Below, piece by piece: positions 33,331 to 45,264 of a DNA stretch of 64,000 bases (positions within the stretch are counted from its first letter, which is position 1; every line of letters starts with the position of its first letter). The notes below the pieces were generated by a model that was given only the letters and a program-made list of their open reading frames with translations, did not search any database and was not told the DNA's origin. This DNA comes from Imbricaverruca yamaguchii. Its lineage: Eukaryota; Arthropoda; Thecostraca; Neoverrucidae. The stretch covers positions 620,001 through 684,000 of the forward strand of contig JAOTOL010001374.1 in assembly GCA_034440575.1 (NCBI GenBank). Direction: 5' to 3'. The translations under genes were made by a program, and so were the position numbers.

Positions 33331-34110
33331 ATGGATGTAGTGTACCTGGACTTTGGCAAGGCTTTTGACAAAGTTCCACATTTAATTCAGCAGCTAGAAC
33401 AGCATGAAATTGATGGTAAGGCTCTAGGTTGGATTGAAGCAAGGTTGGGGGAAGGAAACCAAAGGTAGTGTTAAATGGATGGTAAACCTGACTGGAAGGA
33501 TGTTCTGAGTGGAGCATCCTAGGGCCATTTCTCTTTATCATCTTTGTGAATAACACTAAGGTATGACTGAGGAATAGTGTTCAAATCTGCTTTTGACATC
33601 AAGCTGGTAGGAGTGGCTAAGTAGCTATCAATCTAGACATATTCAACTAGACTTTGAGGATCTAAAAAAGCAGTCTGATCAATGAGAGGAAGGAGACTTA
33701 GGTGTGTTGGTTTAAAGACTTTAAAGCAGAAAAACAATGTATCTCAACTAGAAACTGGGCACTCAAAATGCTGCAAATCATTAATAGGAATGTGAGATAT
33801 GAGCAAGGAAGTCATGGAAAACTTTACTTAGCACATGTGCAACCCCACATGGAATATTCTGTCTAAGGATGGAGCCCCTGGCTACAAGAAGATATCGTAG
33901 GAGTGCAACACAAAGACATATAGGAATACATCAGTGGGATAGATAACTTAGAATATGGAGAAAGGCTCATGGAATTATACATGTACTCACTCAAGTACAG
34001 GAGGGTAAGGGGTCTAAATAGGCATGCTTTAAGCAGGCATATATGTAGATTGAAAATTATCACTAAGGCATTCAATCCACATGTATTAAGAGGGATCAAG
34101 TGAATAGGGT
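33331..34110 (+). pseudogene. CR1-like LINE reverse transcriptase fragment
   Basis: MDVVYLDFGKAFDKVPH, then KPDWKDVLSGAS, GPFLFIIFVNN, then LGVLVSKDFKAEKQC, then LYLAHVQPHMEYSVQGWSPWL and NLEYGERLMELYMYSLKYRR. These are the successive palm and thumb phrases of CR1/L2-type LINEs. Frames shift repeatedly, stops are frequent, and the YADD block is lost. Confidence 0.8.
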
Positions 34111-35159
34111 TGGATAGCTAAGGTAGATAGGCATGAAAATGTGTGTGCAATGTTGGTGGACGATTTCTTTAGGATGTGGTGTTGGCTGGGTGAGTTTTTA
34201 CCAGGCTTACAACATCCTCTATCTTCAGAATTAACCTTGATGGGCTCTTGTGGCTCTTAAAGAGTAAACACTTGACTTTAACTATGCCAATTGTCCAGAT
34301 GACATTTGTAGGAATTTGCCAGCTGGAGCATGCAGATTTGATAGAATCACAAATGAATATATTCAAATCACACCACTCCAATAATATTGCTTGGTCAATC
34401 TCTGATAAGATAGGAGACTAAATTAATGGGATATCCAACTGACTTCTCAAATTTCTGAAGGTGCAGTGTCAGGAAATGGAAGCATCTGGAGCATACTGTC
34501 TCTATCATCATACAGAGACAATAAACATTGTCACTACACCCTAAAGGTGCCACATGCATGCCTGGTTGTGACACACCATATATTTGTACTCTATATTATC
34601 CATAAAGACATAAAAGATTTGTGCAACTATGAGCCACAAGGGCACTTCTTGGTTGCACTTTGTACACTGAACCAGTTGCCCACCAAATCTGTCAATCAGC
34701 CCTCCCTGTAATACTGAAAAGCAAGCCCTCTATTCTTATAATGATTGTCTATGCTGTTTTTAAAGATGTTCAATGTGCTGCTACTGACAATGTTTTCTGG
34801 CAGCTGGTTCTAGTGTTCTACTACCCAGTTGGTGGAGAAAGTCTGCCTTAACTCAAGTCTTAACTGCCTAGTCTGCCTCTGCCTATCCAACTCAAAGCCC
34901 TTTTGCTTGTTATTTCCCCAAACTGAGAAGCATGCACTTCCAGGGGCAATGGGTAGTCACATCATGCTCAGAACATTCATAATCATTACATACATATAAA
35001 ATATGTTAGACTGCAAATTTACGGAATTCTCAACAAATGAACTCAGTGCCCAAGTGTAAAATAGGTTTCATGACACCTTTATATCGTGAGTGAATAATTT
35101 GATGTTGAATTACAATAAGTATATACATAAGCCCTAGCTCCTCCACAATGGTATTTACC
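34111..35159. other. AT-rich, no gene seen
   Basis: Probably LINE tail and older repeat sequence; no frame with recognisable content. Confidence 0.4.
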
Positions 35160-35205
35160 TAGGTAGGTAGGTAGGTACGTGCGTAAGTACCTACCTACCT
35201 ACCTA
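35160..35205. repeat. 19-bp inverted repeat of TAGG units
   Basis: Left arm taggtaggtaggtaggtac (35160-35178) and its exact complement (35187-35205), loop gtgcgtaa. Confidence 0.92.
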
Positions 35206-36659
35206 CCTGCCGTAGCATTTCAATTTCAGCTTCCAGGTTTTCGGCCTGCACCCACCTTCAACGATATCTAATCAGAACGTCACCCCAATGGTATTTTACG
35301 GATTCTGATGCGAGTGAAAAAAGAATAATATTTTCTGTCACGAAATTAGACCTCAAAAGATAGCGCCCGACGCCTGCAACTGTACTAAAACGTATAAACC
35401 GGCTTCGGCGCTGAAAATGTCTGCCGCCGGCGTCCTTTACCAGACCAGAACGAGGTTCCTCATTGGTCAGAAATTGACCCAATGAAGTACCAGCTATTCA
35501 CGCATATACCATGGCGTCACTATCTGCTCATTCTCTGGTCCGGTGTAGAAGAAAAGGGAACAAAGGAAATTGAACAAACTAAACGAAACTATGAGAGGAG
35601 GGTCAACTGAAAGAGATAGAATGGCAAAAATGTATCTAAGTGGAATTAGTAACATACAACGTAAATTGAAATCAGAGCAGATTCAATAATGCAGTATTCA
35701 TTGCATGTGGATTTCTATTCCACAACTATTTGTCGAGAAAAGAGATAAAAAATGTGCTGAGTTGCCCTGCCGGCTCACTTCGTTTTTAATTTATTCTTTT
35801 TTGATCCTGATATTTTCTACCGAGTCCTTAATTTCAGCTTTCACCTTCATGACGTCAAGAAATAACCAGATCTAGTTCTTCCAAAATGCACCTGACTGTA
35901 CTTACCAGACCTCTTTTAGACATGGGCAAAAATCTTGAAACCTTGATTATGTTCTGTCGTATATCGCGTCGACGAGAGATATAGCTTTATATCTTGAGAG
36001 GTGAGTGGTGGGCTGTTATCGTAGGTTGATGATCTTTCCCACCGTGTTTTTTGCTGAAGCATTGCTGTTCGTATAATGAACAGAAAACCCACCGTTGAAT
36101 GTGCAATTTTATGTTGTAGGTCCTACCCATCTTGATCTTGATCGGCAAAATGTGGCCAGATGGCTCTCGACCAGTCATTTACAGTGAGAGTTCTTCAAAC
36201 TTCCCTACAAAGAAGCATTGATGTTCGTATATTTTTTGAACACGCTTTTTAATGTACGGTTATGTGTTGTACTTACTGCCCACACTCAAATCTGTCCCAT
36301 ACAAAATGTGGCAGAACAATGCTGGTGCCTGATTCCCTACCAGGGAACCAGTACAAATAGGTAGTGCATGCTCCATGCAACCCAAACAGTCAATGATTTA
36401 ATATTCAATAATAGGATGCATGTTGATGAGGGACAATATGAATAATTCCTGATAACTGGTGCATTATCAACAGGGTGGGAATTAAGGCACTTTTTAAGAG
36501 ATTTCATCTCTTAAAACATTTTTGCACTCCGAATTCATACTGGATAGAATGGGCTTCACATGTACTCCGACACAAACATGCAGAAGGAACAAATATACCA
36601 CTAAAAACAAAGACAAGACTGAAGGAAACATCCACCAAACAGCATGTTATTCTACTTAC
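35206..36659. other. No gene identified
   Basis: Moderately AT-rich unique sequence. Short frames only. Confidence 0.35.
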
Positions 36660-37180
36660 GATTACCAAATAAACTAGCCACTTTTCGTACCATCAAACAC
36701 CGCATACAGCTTCCCGGCACACACTCCGACACCCAAACACCACCACCAGAAATGTCCACAACAACGCGCCAGACCGTGCGCATGCGCACTGAAGAAAGTG
36801 CCCTCCGGTCGCTCCGATTCGGCCGAGGCGTCTCCAGAAGAATGGTTTCGAGCCACCCTATAGTGGGAAAAAGTGACATCTTTAAGAGTCGTCTTTCGGA
36901 GCCGCAGAGTGCACTGTTCAGAATTGGCTGCGTTGGTGTTTTCTGTTCTGAAATCTGGCTGACGACGAATCGAAGCAAAGCAATTTTGTTATGGCGTCAC
37001 AAAAGTTAGCAACTTTGAACGCATCGTTAATCGCGTGGTGCTAGAATGACACCACCTTGACGGGCGCGTGCTCGGCGAAGTTTTCTGTGGGAGGAAAGTT
37101 CATTGGTGTGGTAGGTTTCTACTTGCCCATGGTATTCATGCGGTTGAGTTAGGTCGGTACGAGGTGGGTGCGTGCATTTA
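36660..37180. promoter_or_regulatory. Small GC-richer island with an NRF1-like palindrome
   Basis: Inside the AT-rich 32-42 kb region, about 500 bp is richer in GC and CpG. It contains the perfect 14-bp palindrome gtgcgcatgcgcac (36776-36789), which matches the NRF1 (erect wing in flies) binding consensus. This suggests a promoter, but I found no gene body on either side. Confidence 0.35.
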
Positions 37181-38104
37181 GGTGGACTATGGAGGCGAAT
37201 TGTGAAACGTGAAGTAGCTTTGTTTGTTTTTTTTTTTCGCCTGGCCCAGTGTTGAAACTAGCGTAAACATGAAGCACCTAGCATTGGCAATTATAGCGCC
37301 AACGCTCACCTTTGTTCCTCGGCATCGGCACCGAACAAAGAAAAAAAGTCATAGCGAGACGCAAACGAGCAAGCAAGGGGGCTATGTATGGTTATGCTTC
37401 TATGCCAAGTTCAACATTTATTCCCAAAAACATCCAACATTAAAAAAACCAAGATAACAACAAACAGACTGGAGATTTGGGTTGTGGATTTTACTCTCCC
37501 TCCCTTGTGGGAGGGGGAAGCAAGATCTCGCCTATTATACCTAGAGTAACACAATTTTCAGGGTAGATGGATGTGATGGTAGCCTCTATTGTGTGCAAAT
37601 TTCATGACATTAGGTCAATGGCTTCAAGTTAAAAAGAGGTCACAATGTGACCTCATTTTACCTTATGGTGCCTTTACCTTATGACCTCAAATATGATGTG
37701 AACTTACATCATATTTGACTTGTTTTGCATGGTTTACCTTGACAGCATTATTGGTTGCTGCAGTTGTTTAAATTCTCCTAAATTGGGATCAATGATGTTT
37801 TGAATATAACTAATTATGTAAAATGCAAGTCAGTTTTGCAGTGGCAATTTGCTTGCCTGTCCAGTCACGTCACATTTCATCATTCCATGTCAATCCTTGG
37901 CAAGGATTGACTTGAAGCAAGGATTCCTTTCTTCAACTAAACATTCCAGACATGAACTAAAAAAAGCTGATTAAACCTTAATATTAATAAGAATTGGTTT
38001 GAATAAATATTCTGAACTTTTTCAGAAAAAATGCTTCATGGTGAGAATAAAAGATTTCACAAATTGTTCTGTGTATTTTTTCTTAAACCATTTTATATTC
38101 CACT

Positions 38105-38221
38105 CTAGCACCACTGGACATTTTGCAATCCTGCGGCCCACCGGCAAAACAGTGTGGGCGGCGACATTAACAGTGAATGGGCATAAAGTGTGTGGTGAAC
38201 CAACCAATAAACAAACAAACA
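38105..38221 (+). mobile_element. SINE-1 copy, 3' part
   Basis: Shares the body (gtgtgggcggcgacattaac) and the tail (ggtgaaccaaccaataaaca) with the other SINE-1 copies; the tRNA-like head is missing. Confidence 0.7.
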
Positions 38222-38329
38222 ACATTTTTTATTCCAAAACCAACAACTATAGTCAGCAAGTAACATCAGTTGATGCACAAACATCCTACTCATGGGATGT
38301 GTTGTGAACATTTATTAGTTGTGTTTTGT

Positions 38330-38740
38330 GAGCATGTCAGATGTCAGAAGTGACAGGTATGGCTATGGGTATGTTATCATTTCCTCTACTGTTGCTCAGG
38401 AAGATGGCTTATAACCTCATCCTTCACTAATTTAACCACAGTGCCAATTTGTCATCAGGAAGTTATTCATTGGCTGTCATATTACATAGAGCTGTGTGCA
38501 GTCTGCACATAAATGAGAAGGCATATTGCAGTTTGCTGATGGTTGTAAGTTCACTTCTACTTATTTTCAGCAGCATCAATAGTAAAATAAATTTAATGAT
38601 TAAAACTGATGTAAGAATTTGATTCTGTGGTTGCTTTTAATTTATACACATAATTATGCAGGATCTTCTCCCTCTGTCTTGGTCCTTAGAACACATGACC
38701 TGGAAGCAAATTTCTGCTGTAAAACTGACTACAGATGAAA
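38330..38740 (+). repeat. RepD copy 1
   Basis: Aligns by eye to 48180-48620: a common order of phrases such as tttaaccac, agagctg, agaaggcat, tcagcagcat and catgacctggaagcaa. Heavily diverged. Confidence 0.55.
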
Positions 38741-38894
38741 GATTTGGTGTTTGACCTCGGGTCACATGTCAGCCATTTATCAGGGCAGTTACCAGAACCA
38801 GGCCACCTGCCAGGCAGGTGGTGGCCTGGTACAATTCGATTATCTAAGAAAGGGCTGAAATACATGAGTGAAGTATGAAAATGTTTAGGTTCAC

Positions 38895-39340
38895 AACAGG
38901 GATAAGTTATTTGTGAAATAGGGTGGAATATACCACTCTGAAAACCCAATCAACATCCTTGTCCAAGAAGTATTGACATCCTGATTCTTGATGCATGCTT
39001 ATGTAGTCCTTGTGTTTCCTTGCACTATCAATAAGGAATGATGATACACAAACATTTTGCAATGCAATTTCAGGTGTTTATATGTGATGCGATATAGCGT
39101 ATAATACCAGTTTGTAGCATGGGTATGATTTTCTCTATCCAGAATATAGCTCTTCCTATATCATGAATCTGAAAACAACTAATAGGTACAGTCATAAATG
39201 CCTAAACCATTTGTTTAAATTTGAGTCTGAAAGGTTTTAAAAGCATTTTAATGACACTAATTCCATGTCAAATTTTGACATCCTGCTTTGCTTGTTCCGA
39301 TATGTTACACCTAACAAAAAACAATTATTTTAACCCTGCA
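38895..39340 (-). repeat. RepC copy 3, antisense
   Basis: Read on the - strand it starts near ttaggtgtaacatatcgg and ends with gtatattccaccctatttca. It has the same inner order as the copies at 11896 and 31865. Confidence 0.65.
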
Positions 39341-39657
39341 TCCCACCCACCCTTTTTCTGTTGTTAAAATTATTTGTCCCCTTCCAGAATTATTTGCAAG
39401 CATCAACTCAATGTCCAGATGCATATGTCTCACACCCAAAATCCTGATTGCTTGTATTGTCACACAATACCAATCAACCTCAATGTAAACCTGTCATCCC
39501 ATTCCACAACTTATGCTAATTGAATTCAGTTCTGCACCACTTTCACAAGTCAATCAACAATACTTTCATTTAGTTTCATCCTACTTATTACTTCATTCCA
39601 ATGTTCCAACACCTCACCAAGATGCAGCCAATTTGCATGGATCTAAAACAACACTAA

Positions 39658-39716
39658 GGGCGCTGCATGACCTCTGCAGTTGATGCACCCCTAAACCCCA
39701 ATAACTAACTAACTAA
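39658..39716 (+). mobile_element. Hairpin micro-insertion 4
   Basis: A 59-bp insertion: gggcgctgcatgacc, gcagttgatgcacccc, caataactaactaactaa. It is flanked by a perfect 15-bp duplication ctaaaacaacactaa (39643-39657 and 39717-39731). Confidence 0.9.
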
Positions 39717-40024
39717 CTAAAACAACACTAAATCAGTGTCCAAAGATAACTGCTTGACTGTTGATGCCCTGACCCGAAGCATTTGGAGTTTGCCCTGTTT
39801 GCATTCTGGTGATGTCTGGTCAGAAGGTTGCCCTGGTTGCCCTGGCATCACATTGTGGTGATACCCATGGCAAGAAGTCTACAAAAGTGCATGAAGACCT
39901 GATGAACATTAGTGATGCCTCTGGTCACCCTTTAAAAGAAGAACATGCAGAATTTGGACACAATTGTCTGGTGATGCCATTGCCCAGAATGACATCCTGG
40001 TTTCCATGGCACAGTGAGAGATTA

Positions 40025-40250
40025 TTTGACAAATAGGGTGTAATCTACCACTTTCCAAATGTTCAATTGACATTCTTCTGCAAGAAGTATCAACATCCTG
40101 CTCTTTGGAACCTACACCACAACCTCAAAGTTGAGTCTGGGGCATCAAAAGCTATTTAAATGACACTAATTGTATGACAAATTTTGACATCCCACTGTGC
40201 TTGTTTGAACATCCCACACCTAATGAGGAACCATTATTTTAACCCTAGTT
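40025..40250 (-). repeat. RepC copy 4, antisense, internally deleted
   Basis: Both ends of RepC are present (ttaggtgtgggatgttc on the - strand and tagattacaccctattt), but the middle is shortened to about 225 bp. Confidence 0.65.
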
Positions 40251-42454
40251 CACAATGACAAAACCAAGTTTTAAGTAGGCAGTAGCATGCAAAATTGCAT
40301 GAAGCACAGGACTATTATTTCAGTTTGTGTTTTTGAGAACCTTACAAATGAATGAGTGGTTGCATTGACCTGTCATGAACTTAACCTGAGTTGACATTAG
40401 TGACCTAGCATGATCTTGAAACAATATAACATAATATATATAACAAAGAAGCTAGTATTGCTGTGAACACTTCTCTTGCTGATATGTTGGAAGTGCATCA
40501 GCACTGATTTTTGTGGTGTGATGATACAAAATGTTTTGACTGACAGTCTTAAACTAAAAACAAATTTGAAGATTTGTGTTCTTGTTTTAAGCAATGCAGC
40601 AGACATTTCTAACCATGTATGCAAAGAGTGGCATATATCAACTGGTATAACCAGGAGTCATTTTTGAAGAATATGTTGGGTGGGCAGGTTTCCCCATCTG
40701 CACAACACATTTTACACACATTTGCCTCCATGATGCAGACAAAGATAGGCAGACAGACTTTGTTGAGGTCATCCACAATGGACTTGTGGCTATTATGACA
40801 TCTCATGAAATAGATAAAACAACACAGCACAAAAGGTAAAAAAAAGTGTGTTAAAATCACATAATAAAATAAAAATAAATGAAATACACCAAGTTGAGCA
40901 GTCAATCAGTCTGGCACAGGTGGCACATCAAATAGGTACTCCAATAGGTGGTGACCAAAGATCGACAAAGGAAGTAATGTCAGCTCAGGTGGCAATGAGT
41001 TGTAAGTGTGTGGTGCTCTGGAACTAAAGTGCTACACATGTATAAATGAGTTTAGTTTGACTAGGATGGTTTATGTTTGTGAAGACAAAAAATTATTGCA
41101 GACTTTTTCTGCAAAGAGAGGTTAGTCTAGGTTAGATTTTGTTGCATTTTTATTATTTTTTAAACATTTATTTTCATACTGTTGTATGCTTTTCATTGTA
41201 TATCTGAACCAAAACAAATTTGTGTGGAGTTATCTTGCTCACAACCTGAAAAGTAAGCATTTGCACAGAAAATGAGTGGTCCTATCATCTTAGTCACCTT
41301 CATAAACTTTGTATTGGGAAGTTCAATTCCAAGCACTCATAAAACAATTGAAAGCACAAATTTACCAAAAATTTATAGTTTTTCTTCAAGAACAGCTTAG
41401 GCTGCATAAACATTGCATTTGGAGGTTGCATCACACAAAAATGAATAGATCTTAATGCAAAGTTTACCATTTTTAAGTCTGCATTTGTTTTGTGTTTACC
41501 ACAAAAAGCCAATAGTGTATGTATGTGTGAGTATATATATGAAGTAGGGGTCATAACCTCTAGCAAAATAAGTCCTGTTTTAAAAACAGCTGCAAACAAT
41601 ACATGCTTTTGTCCTATAATGATTTGTGCATAGCATATGTTGCCTAGCTCAAAATTGTCCTAGATGCATTTATAGTATTGTACCCTCATAGGCTAACAAT
41701 ACTTTTAAAAAGTGATCATCAAAATGATATTGTGGTGTTTATGGGAAGCATGAGCATTGTGCATTTTGCCCATTGAAAATATCTCCTTTCCTTGAGTACA
41801 AGGCACACATGATCCAAAATGTGAAGTTTTTGCCATGGATGTCTCAAATTACAGTAGTGACCCCCCACACCCCCCCCTACCTCTCACGCTTGCAAAGTAT
41901 GAAAAGTGATAGATATATGTAATGCTCATCTGCCTTAATACATGACAGATATGTCCATAGGACATGTTGTACCATGAAAACATTTTGCTTAAAACTGGTA
42001 CATTTTGCTGCCTGGCTTAGTATCATATTCGATGTCATGTCATATTGTCGTATGTCATATTGTTAGTATCATATTCGATGTCGATGTCCTACTGGGGTAA
42101 CATGGGACTGCCTATTCTGAATAGAAACCAACTGATAATGATATATAGCTTGTTTTATGAAGGTTAGCTTAAGGCTTACCTGAACATATGCCCTGCAAGT
42201 CTGAAGTGCTGCATGAGTTAGGAAGCACCTGCTTCTCTTTTTCAGAATCCAGGAAAACAAATTGTAGGGCAGTGACTTGGTTTGTGAACCATAGTTTACT
42301 GTCTTGTGGTGGTGATGTAATTTTTCCTCCCCAGATGCCAATCCTTCTATTTGAGTACTTAAGGGTGAGATGCAAAGTGAGTTTGTCGAAAAGGACGTGA
42401 TTTACTGAGATGAGAAGTTGCTCTTCAAATATCATCATCTGAAAGCACTGAAAT
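40251..42454. other. AT-rich, no gene seen
   Basis: 41240-41320 is an inverted match to 48960-49030 (an old repeat pair). A 50-bp local duplication with atcatattcgatgtc lies at 42018-42090. Confidence 0.4.
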
Positions 42455-43156
42455 ATGGCACCACGAAAAGAAGAAAAAAGTGCAACATGCTACATTTGCA
42501 ATGCCATCATTCGTAACGAGAAAAACTTGAGCAGACATTTCCATCGTCGACATGCAAACGAACTTGGTTCGCTGGGCGGCAAACAAGGAAGGCGGTTGTC
42601 TCAGTATTTGTTGTTGATGTCGAAGAGAATTCGCTACAAGGCCTATACACAGGCATCAACAAAAAGCCTGCCACCTGTTGATAAGGAACAAGGGATTAGT
42701 GTGAGCGAATCTACCAAATCAGCCATGCAAGATGTCATTCATGTGATGGAATCATCTGAATCTGATGGTCAAAAGGATGATTCATGTAATCCAGTGCGTG
42801 GCGAGACGTCGCCCGAGGCGCATACACCCGGACTTGGCAAATTGCATGTAGCCGGTGTCTCGGACCGAAATTTACTTGGAAGTATTAATCCCTCACAGCA
42901 TACCAATAGTCATCTGGCAGGCTATTCGACAGCCACACAGGTAGCTGATCTGGCCTTACCAAGTAGTCGCAAGGTGGGAGAAACAATTCCTCCACAGCCA
43001 GAAGTTATTGAACAACCATGTGATGCTGCTGAAGATTATTCGACTAATCCTCGTGAGTTAATCCAGATGGTTGGCAGAACAACACAAACACAAACCAGTG
43101 ATGAGGCTGCAGGAATTGAAACTATAAATTTGAAGTTTTTTTTGGCAAGTCTGTGA
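42455..43156 (+). CDS. N-terminal zinc-finger part of a hAT-like transposase
   Basis: 233 codons. A C2H2/BED-like finger C12-x2-C15-x12-H28-x4-H33 (CYICNAIIRNEKNLSRHFHRRH region) is followed by a low-complexity Ser/Thr/Gln-rich linker. Such an N-terminal DNA-binding finger is usual in hAT transposases. The frame ends with tga at 43154, just after a run of eight T (43136-43143). The next frame overlaps and opens at once, so a one-base slip probably separates two parts of one protein. There is no intron signal between them. Confidence 0.6.
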   Translation: MAPRKEEKSATCYICNAIIRNEKNLSRHFHRRHANELGSLGGKQGRRLSQYLLLMSKRIRYKAYTQASTKSLPPVDKEQGISVSESTKSAMQDVIHVMESSESDGQKDDSCNPVRGETSPEAHTPGLGKLHVAGVSDRNLLGSINPSQHTNSHLAGYSTATQVADLALPSSRKVGETIPPQPEVIEQPCDAAEDYSTNPRELIQMVGRTTQTQTSDEAAGIETINLKFFLASL

Positions 43157-45258
43157 ATGCTAAAGATCAGATGGAGGCACATACCAAGCTTCACAGCATC
43201 CTAACAGAATTGTCGAAATTGCACACTGCTGTTAATGATCTGGGCAGCAGGCTGGCTCCCTCGGCCAGCAGGGACGCACCTACCGAAAACGAAAGCCGTG
43301 GCTGTAAATTGGATTGGGTTCTCAAGAAAGATACCCTCCAGGGAACCTTTGGGTTTTGTTCTGTTTGCATGCAACAAAAAGACTTTATTGCATCAAAACA
43401 TGGAGCAGCAAAGGCACTTAATTGGGTTATATCTGGTGTGAAAATCACCAAACCGCATGTGTTCAAGTTTTGGTGTGTGAGACACGAGACAAGTGCTATG
43501 CATAAGGTAGCAAAGTCAAACCTTGCATTGATGAATTATTCCCATAGACTAGACGCAAAAAGGCGGGAGCTCGACCGTTCTCTAACTATAGATGTGCTGC
43601 GCATAGCATACTATGGGGTAATGAGGAACCATTCATACCGAGATTTTCAGCTTCTCATGCGGACATTGTTCACTTCTTTGGAGAACGGTCCAAACTTCAA
43701 GTTGATAGAACGCAACGTTCACAGAAAAACGGCAGCTAGTGCCACAGATGTTTTCTTCAAATCATACTCTGGCATGCTGAACCATTTCCTTTGTTCACCT
43801 AGTGTCGTCACAGGAAGAATGCGATACCTGCAATTGAGTGCAGATAATGTGACTACAGGTAACATCACTCGACAGGTCATTAATGCCCGATTCATAGATG
43901 TGGATGGTGAACCGAAAGTGGTTAATCTCTCCATAGATGTAATCCGTAACCGTGCATCAGCTGAGGATCGAGAGCTGGGCATTCGCTACGAGTCAGATGC
44001 CATTGGCTGCTTTGAACACATCGTCAACACACTGAGTACTGTGATTCTTGCCTTGCATGATGATGACATCTCAAAGATGGTGTTGGCGTTGAGCACAGAT
44101 AAAGAGGCAGTTTACGCTGGTGTGCATAGCGGCGTTGCTTCCCTTTGGAGGAAGAAATTTGGGAACAAAAAGTTTTTGCATCTAATTGATAGAGCCCACA
44201 AGGTAGAGAAGTTGCTGGATGCAGGATTGATGTGCTCTGACTGGGCGCGAGAAATAGTGAAGTCTCGTTTACCACATATTATAAATACATTCAGGAATTC
44301 TTCGAGGATGGAGCGACTGGCAAGGAGTGTGAATCCTGCCTTCAAAAAACTTCGTAACACTGTGGAAACTCGATTTTTGGAATACACATTCACCTCGCTC
44401 CAGTCCGTCATGAGTCAGCTCGGTGATATCTATATGGCAGTGGAAAATGCTGATCGTTTGCAGGCGAACGATCCATCTCGCTTGTCCAATTTACGGTACC
44501 TCTCTGACCTAGATTTTGTGCCATCCTGCTTGGTGTTGATGTATACAATCCGGTGTGCTTTGAATATCAGCAAAAAGAGTCGAAAAGATCACTATTCTGT
44601 GTGGGATGATCGTGATGCGATCACAGAGTTTCGCTGGAAGATACAGCAGCTGAAAATAAATCCCTTGACAAATGCTCTGCTTCGAAGGCATCGTTGTGAA
44701 TATCACACGGGAAAATTTCAAGGTTTCGATCTGAATGAAACAAGGAGTATGGTAGCATCTCACACGCGACATAGCAGGGCATGCGATGAGACAGCCGTAA
44801 TAGATTACGCGCTTGCAGTTCAGAAGTCACTTGAGCGTCAGGTTGAAGTCGCGGTCAGGCTCATTTCAGTGTTTGGTGATTTTCTTGATGTGCATGAGGT
44901 AGAAACGAATTTGGCCTCCGTATTTAATATCACCACATATCCACAAGACATGACTTACCTTCAAAGTTTTCAGAATCAGGAGTTTCTCGCTGTATGCGAG
45001 TATTTCAGTGATGATGGCTTATTGCATTTTCCAAAGAAGCACTGCTCAACTATGTGTGAACTAAGATATTGTGCATGTTTAGAAAATCAGTTCGTTATGT
45101 TCAAGAGCCGCGTAGTGGAGCGTATACGCTTATGCGAAAGCTGGTACATACGGCGTGGTAATGAAAAGAGCCTATGTGTAGCGAACGCTCTGGCGCACTT
45201 TCTTGTACCTGAACATATCCTACACCTGGAGATACCGGATGTAGTTGAGCTGATTTAA
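43153..45258 (+). CDS. hAT-like transposase body, 701-codon open frame
   Basis: Residues ~70-130 carry CSVCMQQKDF, WVISGVKITK, FKFWCVRHETSAMHK, resembling the TTF/ZNF862/KIAA1586-type zinc region (C-x2-C ... H...H). Residues ~310-360 read STDKEAVYAGVHSGVASLWRKKF then LHLIDRAHKVEKLL, corresponding to the DGAxxMxGxxxGV ... C-x-AH block of hAT catalytic domains, with Asp316-type and His positions kept but the usual Cys replaced. VETRFLEYTFTSLQSVM matches the TRW block. There are no stops over 2.1 kb while neighbouring elements are full of them, so the copy is young or under selection. The first codon listed is gtg; the true start is probably the ATG at 42455. A domesticated gene remains possible. 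Confidence 0.6.
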   Translation: MNAKDQMEAHTKLHSILTELSKLHTAVNDLGSRLAPSASRDAPTENESRGCKLDWVLKKDTLQGTFGFCSVCMQQKDFIASKHGAAKALNWVISGVKITKPHVFKFWCVRHETSAMHKVAKSNLALMNYSHRLDAKRRELDRSLTIDVLRIAYYGVMRNHSYRDFQLLMRTLFTSLENGPNFKLIERNVHRKTAASATDVFFKSYSGMLNHFLCSPSVVTGRMRYLQLSADNVTTGNITRQVINARFIDVDGEPKVVNLSIDVIRNRASAEDRELGIRYESDAIGCFEHIVNTLSTVILALHDDDISKMVLALSTDKEAVYAGVHSGVASLWRKKFGNKKFLHLIDRAHKVEKLLDAGLMCSDWAREIVKSRLPHIINTFRNSSRMERLARSVNPAFKKLRNTVETRFLEYTFTSLQSVMSQLGDIYMAVENADRLQANDPSRLSNLRYLSDLDFVPSCLVLMYTIRCALNISKKSRKDHYSVWDDRDAITEFRWKIQQLKINPLTNALLRRHRCEYHTGKFQGFDLNETRSMVASHTRHSRACDETAVIDYALAVQKSLERQVEVAVRLISVFGDFLDVHEVETNLASVFNITTYPQDMTYLQSFQNQEFLAVCEYFSDDGLLHFPKKHCSTMCELRYCACLENQFVMFKSRVVERIRLCESWYIRRGNEKSLCVANALAHFLVPEHILHLEIPDVVELI

Positions 45259-45264
45259 ATTGCT

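Noticed and set aside
43153..43155. gtg as the true start of the 701-codon frame
   Set aside because: Animal genes rarely start at GTG; the frame more likely continues the zinc-finger frame across the T run.
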